Assembly: GCA_913049785.1 (NCBI GenBank)
Contig: CAJWXP010000008.1
Span: 1 to 63,208, forward strand
Reading direction: 5' to 3'
Origin: an uncultured Dehalococcoidia bacterium
Lineage (GTDB): Bacteria > Chloroflexota > Dehalococcoidia > Lucifugimonadales > UBA1127
DNA: 63,208 bases
The position numbers and the translations under genes are program-made. Below the pieces are notes generated by a model. The model saw only the letters and a program-made list of their open reading frames with translations. It had not been told where the DNA came from and did not search any database. This document shows, piece by piece, positions 24,850 to 33,753 of the stretch; positions within the stretch are counted from its first letter, which is position 1, and each line of letters starts with the position of its first letter.

Positions 24850-26317
24850 GCTGAACCTCCGTTGCATTTGGTTCTTTATCTAGGGATCGACTCACCATGG
24901 CCAATGCCTCTTCCTTTGTGTTCGCCTCCCCGGCTGCATGCGCTTCCTGAACCATATCCAGGATTGGCTGCAACTCTGGGCCCGGCGATAAGTTGAATAT
25001 TGCCATCAGATCATGACCGGTCAGCAGTCGCTGCTGCCGTTCCGGTGCCTCTTGAACACGTTTTTCCTGGAGCGTGAACCGCATTCGCCCGCAATGGCGA
25101 GCCCAGTCCTCCAGGTCGAGGTCAGGGCCTCGAGCCGCCAAATAGTCAGCCATGCAGAGGTAAAGCGTGTCCACCGCAACATCGCCAACGTCTCTATAGT
25201 AACGGTATACGGCCCGAGATGTTGGCATTTCGCCTTTTTGCGCCAACTGGCTCGGTCGAAGGTGCTGATCGACCATGACCCTTATTGCTTCGGTAGCCTT
25301 ACTGCTAGCCCGAAATCGCTTAAGTATCTTCTTAGATGTCGCCGCGCCTTTCACGGGATGGCCCAGGAAACGAACCCTGCCGTCCGGCTGAACTGCCCTG
25401 GTCTCCGGCTTGGCCACATCGTGGAGCAATGCCGCCAGCTTCAGGTATGTAGCCCGAGTATGCCCGTCTGCATACTCCTCGTCAAAGTACTCTGTGAGCC
25501 ACGGCGACCATGGGATGTGCTTGCCTGCCGGATCATTCTCGCGGAACTCTGGATCCAGCACCTGCTCTACAAAATCGGCGCAGTGCAGGCTGTGTTCAAA
25601 CACGTCCCAGTGATGCTCTTTGGGTTGGTCGACGCCTCTGGCCGGGATCAACTCCGGCAGGACCTCATCCATCAGGCCCAGGGTGTCCAGCAATGTCACG
25701 GAACGCCACACGCCTGGAAGTGACAGGATGGTGAGCAACTCCTCGCGCACCCGCTCCGGCGATACCGAAGAAAGCAGCCTTACTTGTTCATGTACTGCAT
25801 CAGCCGTGTCTGTTTCGATATCAAAGCCCGTCTGAACAGCGATGCGCACCGCTCGAATGAGTCGCAGAGGGTCGTCCGTCAGCGCGTCCGGGCCGGTGAG
25901 TCGCAGAGTCTTAGACGCCATGTCCTTCAAGCCGCCCGTGGGGTCGATGATCGGCCACTCGCTGGAAGGAACGCCGGTGTCGGTCAGGGGGACTGCCAGA
26001 GCATCTATCGTGAAGTCACGCCGTTTCAGGTCAGCCTCGATATCCCCTTGAAGGGTGGCTATGTCCACCGTCCAGCGTCCGTCGTCAGGGGTTATCGCCG
26101 CCACACGGTAGATACCTCGAGCCTCGTCCAGAACCACAACCGTCCCGCCCATCGCGTCTGCTATCCCGTGTGCCTGCTCCGCCGTATCGCCGGAAACAGC
26201 AAGGTCGATGTCATAGGGAGCGCGTTGAAGCAACGTGTCACGAATGAAACCACCAAGCAGGTAGGCTTCAATGCCCAGTTGGGCGTAGTGCGAACGAAGG
26301 CGGTCCAGAAGCTCCAA
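24842..26317 (-). CDS. cca: CCA-adding/poly(A) polymerase-family tRNA nucleotidyltransferase with HD domain
   Basis: A 491-residue class II nucleotidyltransferase: LLGGFIRDTLL and DIDLAV carry the flexible G-loop and the DxD metal site, RRDFTIDALA and DDPLRLIRAVR are the next family blocks, and an HD phosphohydrolase-type domain appears at LAALLHDVAKPETR near residue 290. It adds or repairs the CCA end of tRNAs, or acts as a poly(A) polymerase; sequence alone does not separate the two. Start ATG at 26315-26317 behind AGAAAGGAA. It ends inside the secD start, and secD and secF follow. Confidence 0.9.
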   Translation of the reverse strand: MELLDRLRSHYAQLGIEAYLLGGFIRDTLLQRAPYDIDLAVSGDTAEQAHGIADAMGGTVVVLDEARGIYRVAAITPDDGRWTVDIATLQGDIEADLKRRDFTIDALAVPLTDTGVPSSEWPIIDPTGGLKDMASKTLRLTGPDALTDDPLRLIRAVRIAVQTGFDIETDTADAVHEQVRLLSSVSPERVREELLTILSLPGVWRSVTLLDTLGLMDEVLPELIPARGVDQPKEHHWDVFEHSLHCADFVEQVLDPEFRENDPAGKHIPWSPWLTEYFDEEYADGHTRATYLKLAALLHDVAKPETRAVQPDGRVRFLGHPVKGAATSKKILKRFRASSKATEAIRVMVDQHLRPSQLAQKGEMPTSRAVYRYYRDVGDVAVDTLYLCMADYLAARGPDLDLEDWARHCGRMRFTLQEKRVQEAPERQQRLLTGHDLMAIFNLSPGPELQPILDMVQEAHAAGEANTKEEALAMVSRSLDKEPNATEVQHV

Positions 26318-26356
26318 CGGATTCCTTTCTAGCGGACTGGCTTGGTGAATTGAGTG

Positions 26357-26920
26357 TTAGTCTTTGACCTCGGCGACGACAGCCTCTTCAGCGTCGTCCA
26401 ATGACGGCTCGTCATCCATGTCTTCTGCATACTCAGGCGGCGGGTCTTCGTCCAATTTCCAAACAGCGTCTTTGGCAACTAGGTGCTGCAGGTATGCCTG
26501 GCCGTTCAAGTGGCCAATCTCATGCTCCAGCGCCTGGGCCAGTAGGTTGCCCTCTGCAGTAATACGATGTTTATGCCCCTGCAGGTCTTGATAGCGCACT
26601 TTTACTTTGTTGGAACGAAGTACCTGGCCCTGGTAGCCGGGTACGCTCAGGCAACCCTCTATCAACTTACGTTCACCCTCTTGAGAGACCAGTTCAGGGT
26701 TGACCAGCACTCGCACTTCCTCTTCCTCAGGGATCTCGATGACGCACAGCATGATAGAAACGCCTATCTGGTTAGCCGCTAGGCCAACGCCGTGGGCGTC
26801 TCGCATCGTTTCGATCATGTCCTCGACCAGCTTCGGCAGTGACGCATCGAAGGCAGTGACCTTCTGAGTCCTGCGCGTCAACACCGGGTCTGGAAGGACA
26901 CAAATCTCCCTTATTGCCAC
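26357..26920 (-). CDS. def: Peptide deformylase
   Basis: A 187-residue metalloenzyme that removes the formyl group from new proteins. The three motifs are GVGLAANQIG (motif I, Asn where Pro is commonest), EGCLSVPG with the metal Cys, and EHEIGHLNG, in which the two His and Glu are intact but the usual HEIDH Asp is Gly. A C-terminal acidic tail of about 25 residues extends past the fold. Start ATG at 26918-26920 behind AGAGAGGAA. It is the first gene of the def-cca-secD-secF run, with 39 bases to the next gene. Confidence 0.95.
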   Translation of the reverse strand: MAIREICVLPDPVLTRRTQKVTAFDASLPKLVEDMIETMRDAHGVGLAANQIGVSIMLCVIEIPEEEEVRVLVNPELVSQEGERKLIEGCLSVPGYQGQVLRSNKVKVRYQDLQGHKHRITAEGNLLAQALEHEIGHLNGQAYLQHLVAKDAVWKLDEDPPPEYAEDMDDEPSLDDAEEAVVAEVKD

Positions 26921-27048
26921 ACGGTTCCTCTCTACCCTGAAGTACCTACGGTATTATAGTGGCAGCCTCCCCCCTCGTAAAGATAATCAGCTACACAGAA
27001 AACCCCTCCCTGCCCTATCAATCTCAGAATATGGTGACCACTCTCTTA

Positions 27049-27130
27049 GGTACCTGCAGGCATTTAGATCCAAGGCGATGCCTTAGTGGGTCCAGGGCGA
27101 TGCCCTGGTGGGTCAAGTGCCGAGCCCTGT
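27049..27130 (-). repeat. GGTTACC stem-loop element, copy 8, with three tandem 22-bp stem-loop units
   Basis: On the minus strand three consecutive 22-base units (27109-27130, 27087-27108, 27065-27086) each fold as a stem-loop followed by GACCCA or GATCTA. The middle unit is the perfect CCAGGGC-ATC-GCCCTGG. They end in AATGCCTGCAGGTACCTAAG, the core. This occupies most of the 299-base gap between the divergent def and ABC ATPase genes; I see no gene elsewhere in that gap. Confidence 0.75.
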
Positions 27131-27219
27131 CGACGCCCTAGCTTGACTTAGCACATACCTACTGCAACACTTAGCCGATTCTAGGCCAACCATCCACTGA
27201 CCTGAGAACTTGGAGAACT

Positions 27220-28209
27220 ATGCCTCCTCTGCTGGAAGTCCGAGACCTCCATACCCACTTCAAGACAAAAGCCGGTGCGGTCAAGGCGGTCAACGGCGTC
27301 AGCTTCACGTTGGAAGCCGGGAAAGTGCTGGGGATCGTAGGGGAGAGCGGCTCCGGTAAAAGCACCCTTGCCCTCTCGCTGGTCAACCTTGCGCCCTACC
27401 CCGGAGAGGTCGTCAGCGGGCAGGTGCTGCTGAACGGGCGTGACCTCATGCAGGCCAGCGAGGCTGAACTCCAGCAGGTGCGTGGCAAAGAGATCGCTAT
27501 CGTCCTGCAGGACGCCAATGCGGCCCTCAACCCAACCATCCGCATCGATAACCAGATGACAGAAGCCCTGGAAGGACACCTGGGGGTCAGCAAGAAGCAA
27601 GCAGAAGCCACCTGCATAGAATTGCTAAAGGATATGGGCCTGCCGGACCCCAAAGAGATGATGAAGCGCTACCCGGGCCAGATCAGCGGAGGCCAGGCAC
27701 AGCGCGTCATGCTGGCAATGGCCCTGGCGTTGGAACCCAAGGTACTTGTCGCCGACGAGCCCACAGCCAACCTTGACGTCACCATTCAGGCTGAGATACT
27801 CGCCCGATTGCGAAGGCTCCAAAAAGAGCGTGACATGGCCATTCTGTACATCACCCATGACCTTGGCGTGGTGGCGCGGATAGCTGACGAGGTAGCGGTT
27901 ATCTACGGCGGCACCATCATGGAGCAGACCAGCGCCAGAAACCTCTTCAACAGGCCGACCAACCCCTACACTTATGCACTGCTCCAGAGCCTGCCTCGCA
28001 TCGATGTGAAGCAGCAGGTGCTGACCACCATCCCCGGCAGCCCGCCTGACATGCTGGACCTGCCGGACGAGTGCCCGTTCCTGCCCCGCTGTTCAAAAGC
28101 CCTTACCACGTGCCGCACCAGCTTCAAGCCGCCTCTGGTGGAGGTGTTCCCGCAACACCAGGTGGCCTGCTTCAACCCCATGGACCCGGACGGCGTGCTA
28201 GGGCGCTAG
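27220..28209 (+). CDS. Oligopeptide/dipeptide ABC transporter ATPase (DppD/OppD-like), second orphan
   Basis: 329 residues: Walker A GESGSGKS, signature ISGGQAQRV, Walker B VLVADEPTA and the oligopeptide C-terminal extension with CPFLPRCSKALTTC and a later Cys. Compared with the ATPase at 18862-19830 the Q-loop reads IVLQDANAALNP. The two proteins are clearly related but not close, and either could pair with the other as the two ATPases of one peptide transporter, although they lie 8 kb apart and no permease is present. Start ATG at 27220 behind TTGGAGAAC. A 24-base perfect palindrome follows the gene. Confidence 0.88.
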   Translation: MPPLLEVRDLHTHFKTKAGAVKAVNGVSFTLEAGKVLGIVGESGSGKSTLALSLVNLAPYPGEVVSGQVLLNGRDLMQASEAELQQVRGKEIAIVLQDANAALNPTIRIDNQMTEALEGHLGVSKKQAEATCIELLKDMGLPDPKEMMKRYPGQISGGQAQRVMLAMALALEPKVLVADEPTANLDVTIQAEILARLRRLQKERDMAILYITHDLGVVARIADEVAVIYGGTIMEQTSARNLFNRPTNPYTYALLQSLPRIDVKQQVLTTIPGSPPDMLDLPDECPFLPRCSKALTTCRTSFKPPLVEVFPQHQVACFNPMDPDGVLGR

Positions 28210-28223
28210 CTAGCTCGACGGGC

Positions 28224-28247
28224 ATTATACGCTGCGCAGCGTATAAT
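28224..28247. repeat. Perfect 24-base palindrome
   Basis: ATTATACGCTGC followed by its exact reverse complement, 14 bases after the ABC ATPase stop. It could fold as a hairpin without a T-run, or bind a dimeric regulator acting on the MFS gene that begins 145 bases later. Confidence 0.6.
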
Positions 28248-28391
28248 CCACAGATGCTCCAGTGACTCCTGCACAGCCCACCGGATGCAATAGTTCGATA
28301 CTTTTGCAAGGCACTGGAATAATCTGATCGCCCTCCACCCCGAAGTGACCGTGAGTTCTGGAATCGGTTCTACCTACGCGGAAATGACTAC

Positions 28392-29585
28392 ATGAACAAC
28401 ACAAGAGAGAAGGCATTCTATTTAATCGGATTCCCCGCAGGTCACGGTGCCATAGACGCCGGGACATCTGCACTCTGGATCATTGCCCCGGCGATAGCTC
28501 TGAGCATGGACCTGAGCAAGACTCAGGTAGGGCTTATCTTTTCCGTCATCGCAATCGCTGCTGGGGTAACACACATCCCCGCTGGCATGGTTGGGGAGAC
28601 GCGATTCAAAAAAATCTTTCTTCTCAGCACACTCTGGTGGGTGGCCGGGGCTTACTTGGTGGCATCCCTGATGCCAGGCTATTGGCTTCTTTTGTTTTTC
28701 CTTGCTGTCGCATCCTCGGGAGCCGCAGCATGGCATCCGATCGCCCTGGGCACCATGGCGGACCATATGCCCAACCGGCGCGCCTATGCCCTGGGAGTGC
28801 ACTTCGTCGGCGGATCGTTCATGGAGGTCCTAGCGCCTATCGTGGCAGGGCTCCTTCTTGTTTACATGGACTGGCGAAGCGTGATGCAGATCATCGTGAT
28901 ACCGGCACTGATCATGGGGGTGGTCTTCCTTCGTCTGCGCCGCTGGATCCCTCCGTCACCCATCGGGCACATGTCACTGAAGGATTTTAAAGCCCAGGCT
29001 CGATTGGTTCGACGATCAACCAGCTTGGCTTCCCTGGGGATTTTGGGGCTGCACAATATGGGCCTTATGGCTCTGTGGAGCATGACACCGCTCTATCTGG
29101 TTGAGGAGCGTGGGATCTCCCCCGGCGGGTCGGGCGTGCTATTCGCGGTGATGGTCCTGTCCGGAAGTCTGGGTGCGGTGCTCATAGGCCGTTGGATAGA
29201 CAGATACAACCGAAAGACTGTGACCCTTTCGGTGCTAGTCGCCGGTGCCCTCTCGCCCCTCTTGATCCTGTGGGCGCCCAACCTGCCGGTACTCGTGGCT
29301 GGTCTGATGGTTGCCGGGTTCGCGATCATGGGCCTGGTACCCGCACTCATTGCGATATCCCTGAGCATCGTAGGTGGTCGGCAAATGGTTATGATCGGCC
29401 TGATAATGGCAGCCGGTGAGATCATCGGCGCACTGGGGGCGGTGCTTGCAGGTTTGGCCGGGGAGACCGATCTTCGCCTCTCCTTGGTATTGGTGACTGC
29501 CTTCACCGTCTGCGCTACTCTTCTCGTAGCTGTGCACCCGTTCACATCAGCAGTCCAGGAGAGCGAGGCGATTGAAGTTGTGTAA
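28392..29585 (+). CDS. MFS transporter
   Basis: 397 residues with twelve predicted hydrophobic helices and no large soluble domain. The N-terminal half begins AFYLIGFPAGHGAIDAGTSA, and the second half contains GSLGAVLIGRWIDRYNRKTV, the MFS A-type loop. The layout resembles fosmidomycin-resistance/Fsr-like and CynX-like efflux permeases, but the substrate cannot be named. Start ATG at 28392; the ribosome site is weak. The 182-base region before it contains the 24-base palindrome and nothing else I recognise. Confidence 0.85.
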   Translation: MNNTREKAFYLIGFPAGHGAIDAGTSALWIIAPAIALSMDLSKTQVGLIFSVIAIAAGVTHIPAGMVGETRFKKIFLLSTLWWVAGAYLVASLMPGYWLLLFFLAVASSGAAAWHPIALGTMADHMPNRRAYALGVHFVGGSFMEVLAPIVAGLLLVYMDWRSVMQIIVIPALIMGVVFLRLRRWIPPSPIGHMSLKDFKAQARLVRRSTSLASLGILGLHNMGLMALWSMTPLYLVEERGISPGGSGVLFAVMVLSGSLGAVLIGRWIDRYNRKTVTLSVLVAGALSPLLILWAPNLPVLVAGLMVAGFAIMGLVPALIAISLSIVGGRQMVMIGLIMAAGEIIGALGAVLAGLAGETDLRLSLVLVTAFTVCATLLVAVHPFTSAVQESEAIEVV

Positions 29586-29677
29586 ATCCATGAGTTTCAC
29601 TGAGTAACCCGGTCAGCCCGCTTCGATCCCATGAACCCTGGGGCCATATCACTTCGGTGATTGGAGAGGAGAACAAC

Positions 29678-30345
29678 ATGCCCACACAAATATTCCGGGA
29701 AGAGGTCCAGCGCCTCGTCGAGCAGGAAGGCGCATACCTGGTGGAAGTGCTGCCACCCGCAGAATACGAGGGCGAGCACATCGCCGGGGCCATCAACATG
29801 CCCCTTAAGATTCTGAGCAGGGCCGGCTGTGGCAGGGATGGACACGTCCAAGGCCGTTATCACCTACTGACACGATGCAGCTTGAGACATGAGCTCACGA
29901 GCCGCGTCGCGGTTCGAATCGCTGGGGTTTTCAAAGGTTTATGACTACCTGCCAGGTAAGATGGACTGGGGGGCTGCAGGGCTGCCACGAGAAGGGGCTT
30001 CGGTTATCCAGTGCCACGGTGGTTGGAGCAGCAAACAAGGACACGCTCACATGCACGCTGGACGAGCGTCTGGGCGATGTGGCGGCCAGGGCGAAGGCTG
30101 CAAACACCGATGCCTGCATCGTCGTCTCACCAGACCATATCGTGTTGGGTAGACTCCGAAGCAAAGCGCTGGCAGGTAACCCATCGGCACTGGTTGAAGA
30201 TGTCATGGAGTCCGGCCCAACGACCATCAGGCCAAACACCCTCCTGAATGAAACGATAGAGCTGCTGCGATCGAAGTCGGTGGGCAGCATTCCTGGTCAC
30301 TGACGCCTACGGCGAAGATGACGAGTCCTGTTGCTGCTGTGATTA
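29678..30345 (+). pseudogene. Decayed rhodanese-CBS domain protein
   Basis: The ATG at 29678 has GAGAGGAG upstream and opens a rhodanese domain (AYLVEVLPPAEYEGEHIAGAINMPLKILSR). The frame then slips near 29822; the next frame reads DTSKAVITY and, after two TGA codons at 29868 and 29883, DMSSRAASRFESLGFSKVYD. A second slip in a G-run near 29994 leads to a CBS domain (TLTCTLDERLGD, MESGPTTIRPNTLLNE), and a third slip occurs near 30285, before FLVTDAYG. Both TGA codons sit where cysteines are expected, including the active-site loop. Three frameshifts make this a dead gene, not a selenoprotein. Confidence 0.8.
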
Positions 30346-30415
30346 GGTTACTTCGAGGCTGGTACGGTGCGGCCTGCAGCCTCTCACAAGCTAGCGGCAG
30401 TCCAACGGATGTTGG

Positions 30416-31141
30416 TCAAGCAGAGCAAGTGTATCGAGTCGTGGAGACGCTGGTATCCAGGACCAACTGTGTATCCCCAGCTTCCAGTTGATCGCGAATC
30501 AACCCGGTGACGACTTCATCAAGCGGCAGGTAATACGAACTCCACTTCTTCATGAATTGCTGCCACTCTTCAAACGAATCAATGTAGATCAGCATGGAAT
30601 AGTCAACCGATACCACGCCATGAAAAAGTCCGTCGTTCACCACCAGAGACAGGGCATCGGCTGCCCTAGTGATAGCGTGAGTAAATCCTGAAGTGCACGC
30701 CAACATCCCCACTTGGGTAGACGCTGTGGCTGTCTTGAGTGTGACTGCTACTGGCGAAGGTTCCGGGCGACTGTCCAGCATCACCCCGCCAGGACGCAAC
30801 ACTGAGTGCATTTTCTTCAAGGCGTCAACGACGCCCTCTGTTGGCATTCATCATATAGACCAGGCAAAGACACCCACATCGTATGCAGATGGCCTCAACT
30901 GGATATTCGTCATGTCGGCAACGCGGAACTCGACCTTGTCCTTCAACGCTACCGGCGTTTCTTGAATGGCAAGGGCAATCGCCGCCTCATCAGGGTCAAA
31001 CGCTAAAACGGACGCAGCTTCATCCAGAAATCGCCAGGTCATCCGGCCATCACTGCAGCCTACTTCCAGAACATCTTTCCCGTGGAAATCCACCAAACGG
31101 TGAATGACCTCTGTCTCTCGTCCTTCCGGGTCCTGTTCTAA
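30416..31141 (-). pseudogene. Class I AdoMet methyltransferase, interrupted by two stop codons
   Basis: Both halves lie in one frame. The upstream half has the AdoMet-binding motif KDVLEVGCSDGRMTW and VLAFDPDE; the downstream half has LRPGGVMLDSRPEP. Between them, after FAWSI, come TGA TGA (30848-30853), where relatives usually have a His-His or similar pair before MPTEG. The conserved N-terminal sequence EQDPEGRETEVIHR begins after a TTA where a start codon is expected, with GGAGGG upstream, so the start also seems lost. It lies beside the decayed rhodanese gene, convergent with it, in a patch of gene decay. Confidence 0.75.
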
Positions 31142-31220
31142 TTGTCCCTCCGCCGATTATAAGATAGGTACTGACAGCCGTTGGATGGTCACTCTAACCT
31201 CACTGGGAGGTGCAACAAAG

Positions 31221-31275
31221 TCAGTCCGGATTCTTCGTCATCCCTGTGCTCGGGTTTCCTCAGAATGGCACACTA
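31221..31275 (-). repeat. GTCATTCTGAG-type repeat, degenerate copy
   Basis: On the minus strand GCCATTCTGAGGAAACC, then GATGACGAAGAATCCGGACT. It shares the ends and the GAAGAATCCGG core with the copies at 47816-47885 and 61491-61574. Confidence 0.5.
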
Positions 31276-31316
31276 ATGGTACCCGCCAGTGCACTTGGGT
31301 CTCCCGATCTATCGGG
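31273..31316 (-). repeat. GGTTACC stem-loop element, copy 9
   Basis: The stem CCCGAT-AG-ATCGGG (31303-31316) overlaps the holA stop codon itself. After it come AGACCCAAGTGCACTGGCGG and GTACCATTAG on the minus strand. Here the element appears to supply the stop. Confidence 0.65.
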
Positions 31317-32319
31317 ACCGCCCGGAGATTGACTGGCATACTTCAGCCACCAGGAACTCCAACGCCAAACGCTCTCCCTGTGCCCCTGTCTTGATGGCGA
31401 TATCGGTATCCAGCAGCCCCTTGTGGAGCTGTCGCAACGCCTCAGGGGTGAAGCGCCTCGCCTGTTCCAGCGTCTTCCGCAGCGGGTACGCAGAGTTGAT
31501 GCCCAGCCTGCTGCCTAGCTCGCCCTGGGGCACCTGTTGTTGTATCAGCTCTTTCGCCAACAGGAGCAGTCGCACCTGCCTGCCCAACATCGATAGGAGG
31601 TAGGGCACGGTGGCCTCGCCCTCAAGGAGCTCGGTCAGGTTGCGCATCGCCATGGTGCGGTTGCCCTCAAGCACGGCATCCACCACGGCGAAGACGCTCA
31701 CCTCTTTTACGGAGACCACCATCTCCTCAACATCCTCGATCTCGATGGCTCTGCCCGTGGCGAAGAGACTCAGCTTCTCAACCTCGCTCGCCAGCGCCCA
31801 GAGGTCTGTGCCGATCATATCCACCAGGAGCTGCACCGCATTGGTGGTGATGCTGCCGTTGCGCTCCATAACCCGGTTCTGCACCCACCCGCGGAGGTCG
31901 TTGGGGTTCATGTTCCCGAACTCTTTGACCTCCGCCACGGCTTTCACCTCTTTGAGCAAAGGCGTGTTAGCGCGAAGTGCACCCTCGAAGAATACCAGGT
32001 CTGAGGTGGGTGGCAGTTGATCGGGCAGCGAAGGGAAGAAGTCCTGCCAGTCGGCCAGCTTCTCAGCGCTCGCCTTGCCTTTACCCGCTCGCCCTTCACC
32101 TGCCAGCGAGCCTAGTAGCCCCTCGACGATGACCATGCGACGATCCGCCAGGAAGGGCATCGCCTGGCTCATGCCGGTGATGGATGCCGGGGTGGCATTC
32201 TGTGCTGTGAGAGATGTGATGTTGGCGTCCTGCACGTCAGGCATTCCCACAGCATCGCGTAGCTCGTCCAGGCAAACTCGCAGTGAGTACGTATCCGTTC
32301 CGTGCAGTAGGTAGATCAT
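31309..32319 (-). CDS. holA: DNA polymerase III delta subunit
   Basis: A 336-residue clamp-loader delta subunit that opens the sliding clamp during replication. It begins MIYLLHGTDTYSLRVCLDEL, the usual HolA start, has the MPFLADRRMVIVEGL strand of the P-loop-like domain I, and the C-terminal helical collar domain with EVSVFAVVDAVLEGNRTMAM and LGRQVRLLLLAKEL. No Walker A motif is present, as expected for delta. Start ATG at 32317-32319 behind CGAGGGA. It is divergent from the GTPase gene, with 132 bases between, and ends in a dispersed element. Confidence 0.92.
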   Translation of the reverse strand: MIYLLHGTDTYSLRVCLDELRDAVGMPDVQDANITSLTAQNATPASITGMSQAMPFLADRRMVIVEGLLGSLAGEGRAGKGKASAEKLADWQDFFPSLPDQLPPTSDLVFFEGALRANTPLLKEVKAVAEVKEFGNMNPNDLRGWVQNRVMERNGSITTNAVQLLVDMIGTDLWALASEVEKLSLFATGRAIEIEDVEEMVVSVKEVSVFAVVDAVLEGNRTMAMRNLTELLEGEATVPYLLSMLGRQVRLLLLAKELIQQQVPQGELGSRLGINSAYPLRKTLEQARRFTPEALRQLHKGLLDTDIAIKTGAQGERLALEFLVAEVCQSISGRSR

Positions 32320-32451
32320 GGTTCCCTCGCCCCATCGGCTGAGACTATATGAACATGGCCCCGGTGGAGGCTATACTAGGTCTGTTACGAGTATGAATCG
32401 ACGCTACTCGTTTGCCAAGGACATTCCTACACTCTTTTGTATTGGTTGGAT

Positions 32452-33543
32452 ATGGATTTATTGATACTAGGCTTCCCCCAGTCCGGCAAGACCTCCCTGT
32501 TCAGCGCCCTCACAAATCGCCAGATAACCCCAGGCGGCTACAGCGATGGGACAAGCAACGGCATGGCAAAGGTGCCCGACGAGCGATTGGGCCCGCTGAC
32601 GGAGATGTTCAAACCTCAAAAGGTAACGCCCGCTGAGATCCAGTACATCGATACCCCGCCAATGGGCAGCGGTCGCAAGCGTGATTCCGCGCTCAGTGGC
32701 GAACTGCTGAATCTCATGCAGGGTGCAGACGCGCTGGTACACGTTGTCCGTGCATTCGATAACCCTGCGGTGCCCGTTGCCGATGGCGCTGCCACCCCGG
32801 AAGACGCCATCATCGGCATGGACCTGGAGCTGGCAATGGTCGATCTCGGCATCCTGGAGCGCAGAACCGACCGTTTGACCTCCTCACTGCGAGGCGCCAA
32901 GGCCACCGAGCGGGCCGCTATCGAGAAGGAACTGGAGCTGGTGACCCGCGTCCACGATGCGCTGGAAAGCGAAGTGCCTGTCATCAAGCAGGACATATCG
33001 AAGGAAGACCGCCTGACGCTGGCTAACTTCAACCTCATCACGGCCAAACCAATGATGGTGGTGCTGAACGTAGGCGAGGACGATGTTGCCGATACCGCAA
33101 AGCTGGAAGCCGAGTGGCGTGACAGACTCTCGGAGCAGGGTCGTGTCGTGGTAGGCCTCTGCGCTGAGCTTGAGATGGAGCTAGCCCAATTCTCCGGTGA
33201 GGACGAGGTCGAGTTCAGGGAATCCCTGGGCATTGTGGAGCCCGGCCGCGATCACGTAGCCAAGGCGTCGTATGAGTTGCTGGGCTTGGTCTCCTTCCTG
33301 ACGGCGGGGCCTGACGAAGTCCGTGCCTGGACGATAGCCAAAGAGACTCCCGCGCAGAAGGCCGCCGGCAAGATTCATTCCGACATCGAGCGAGGGTTCA
33401 TCCGCGCCGAGGTGGTCACCTTCGACGATCTAATGGCTGCCGGTGGCCTGGCAGAAGCCAAGAAGGTGGGCAAGTTCCGACTTGAAGGCAAGGCCTACCC
33501 CATGCAGGACGGGGATGTGGTCAACTTCCTCTTCAGCGTCTAA
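32452..33543 (+). CDS. YchF/OLA1-like GTPase with TGS domain (divergent)
   Basis: 363 residues. G1 P-loop GFPQSGKTS at the N-terminus, an inserted coiled-coil hairpin (about 125-185) and a C-terminal TGS domain ending GKAYPMQDGDVVNFLFSV follow the YchF order. The G3 region is DTPPMGSG instead of the usual DIAGL, and the NxxE-type motif is VLNVGEDD, so it is a divergent member. YchF proteins bind ribosomes and prefer ATP. I prefer the ATG at 32452; a TTG five codons upstream is possible and neither has a strong ribosome site. Confidence 0.82.
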   Translation: MDLLILGFPQSGKTSLFSALTNRQITPGGYSDGTSNGMAKVPDERLGPLTEMFKPQKVTPAEIQYIDTPPMGSGRKRDSALSGELLNLMQGADALVHVVRAFDNPAVPVADGAATPEDAIIGMDLELAMVDLGILERRTDRLTSSLRGAKATERAAIEKELELVTRVHDALESEVPVIKQDISKEDRLTLANFNLITAKPMMVVLNVGEDDVADTAKLEAEWRDRLSEQGRVVVGLCAELEMELAQFSGEDEVEFRESLGIVEPGRDHVAKASYELLGLVSFLTAGPDEVRAWTIAKETPAQKAAGKIHSDIERGFIRAEVVTFDDLMAAGGLAEAKKVGKFRLEGKAYPMQDGDVVNFLFSV

Positions 33544-33585
33544 AAGGGCTCAGCCCTTTGCCCACATGCCTAGTGGTTACCAACG
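33543..33585 (+). repeat. GGTTACC stem-loop element, copy 10
   Basis: AAAGGGC-TCA-GCCCTTT stem-loop starting with the last base of the GTPase stop codon, then GCCCACATGCCTAGTGGTTACC. The following 170 bases up to the MFS gene show no gene or clear signal. Confidence 0.75.
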
Positions 33586-33753
33586 TGTTGGGGTCACTGC
33601 GACGGGGCGGGTTCCTTCCGAGGCGGCACGGAACGTGGTGGAAGCAGCGGCTCTACGGGATTCCAGGTGTTCGGAGTGGCTGGAACATGCGGGATGTAGA
33701 AGCATGGTGGCGAATACTCTGAACAGGCAATGAACGTTCAGACAAATCGGCTG

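Noticed and set aside
27065-27130. A CRISPR-like repeat array
   Set aside because: The three 22-base units are directly adjacent with no spacers, are palindromic and diverged, and their stem recurs singly elsewhere. They are stem-loop modules, not CRISPR repeats.
29868-29885. Selenocysteine codons in the rhodanese-like gene
   Set aside because: Three frameshifts in the same gene and no clear SECIS-like hairpin seen after the TGA codons make a pseudogene far more likely.
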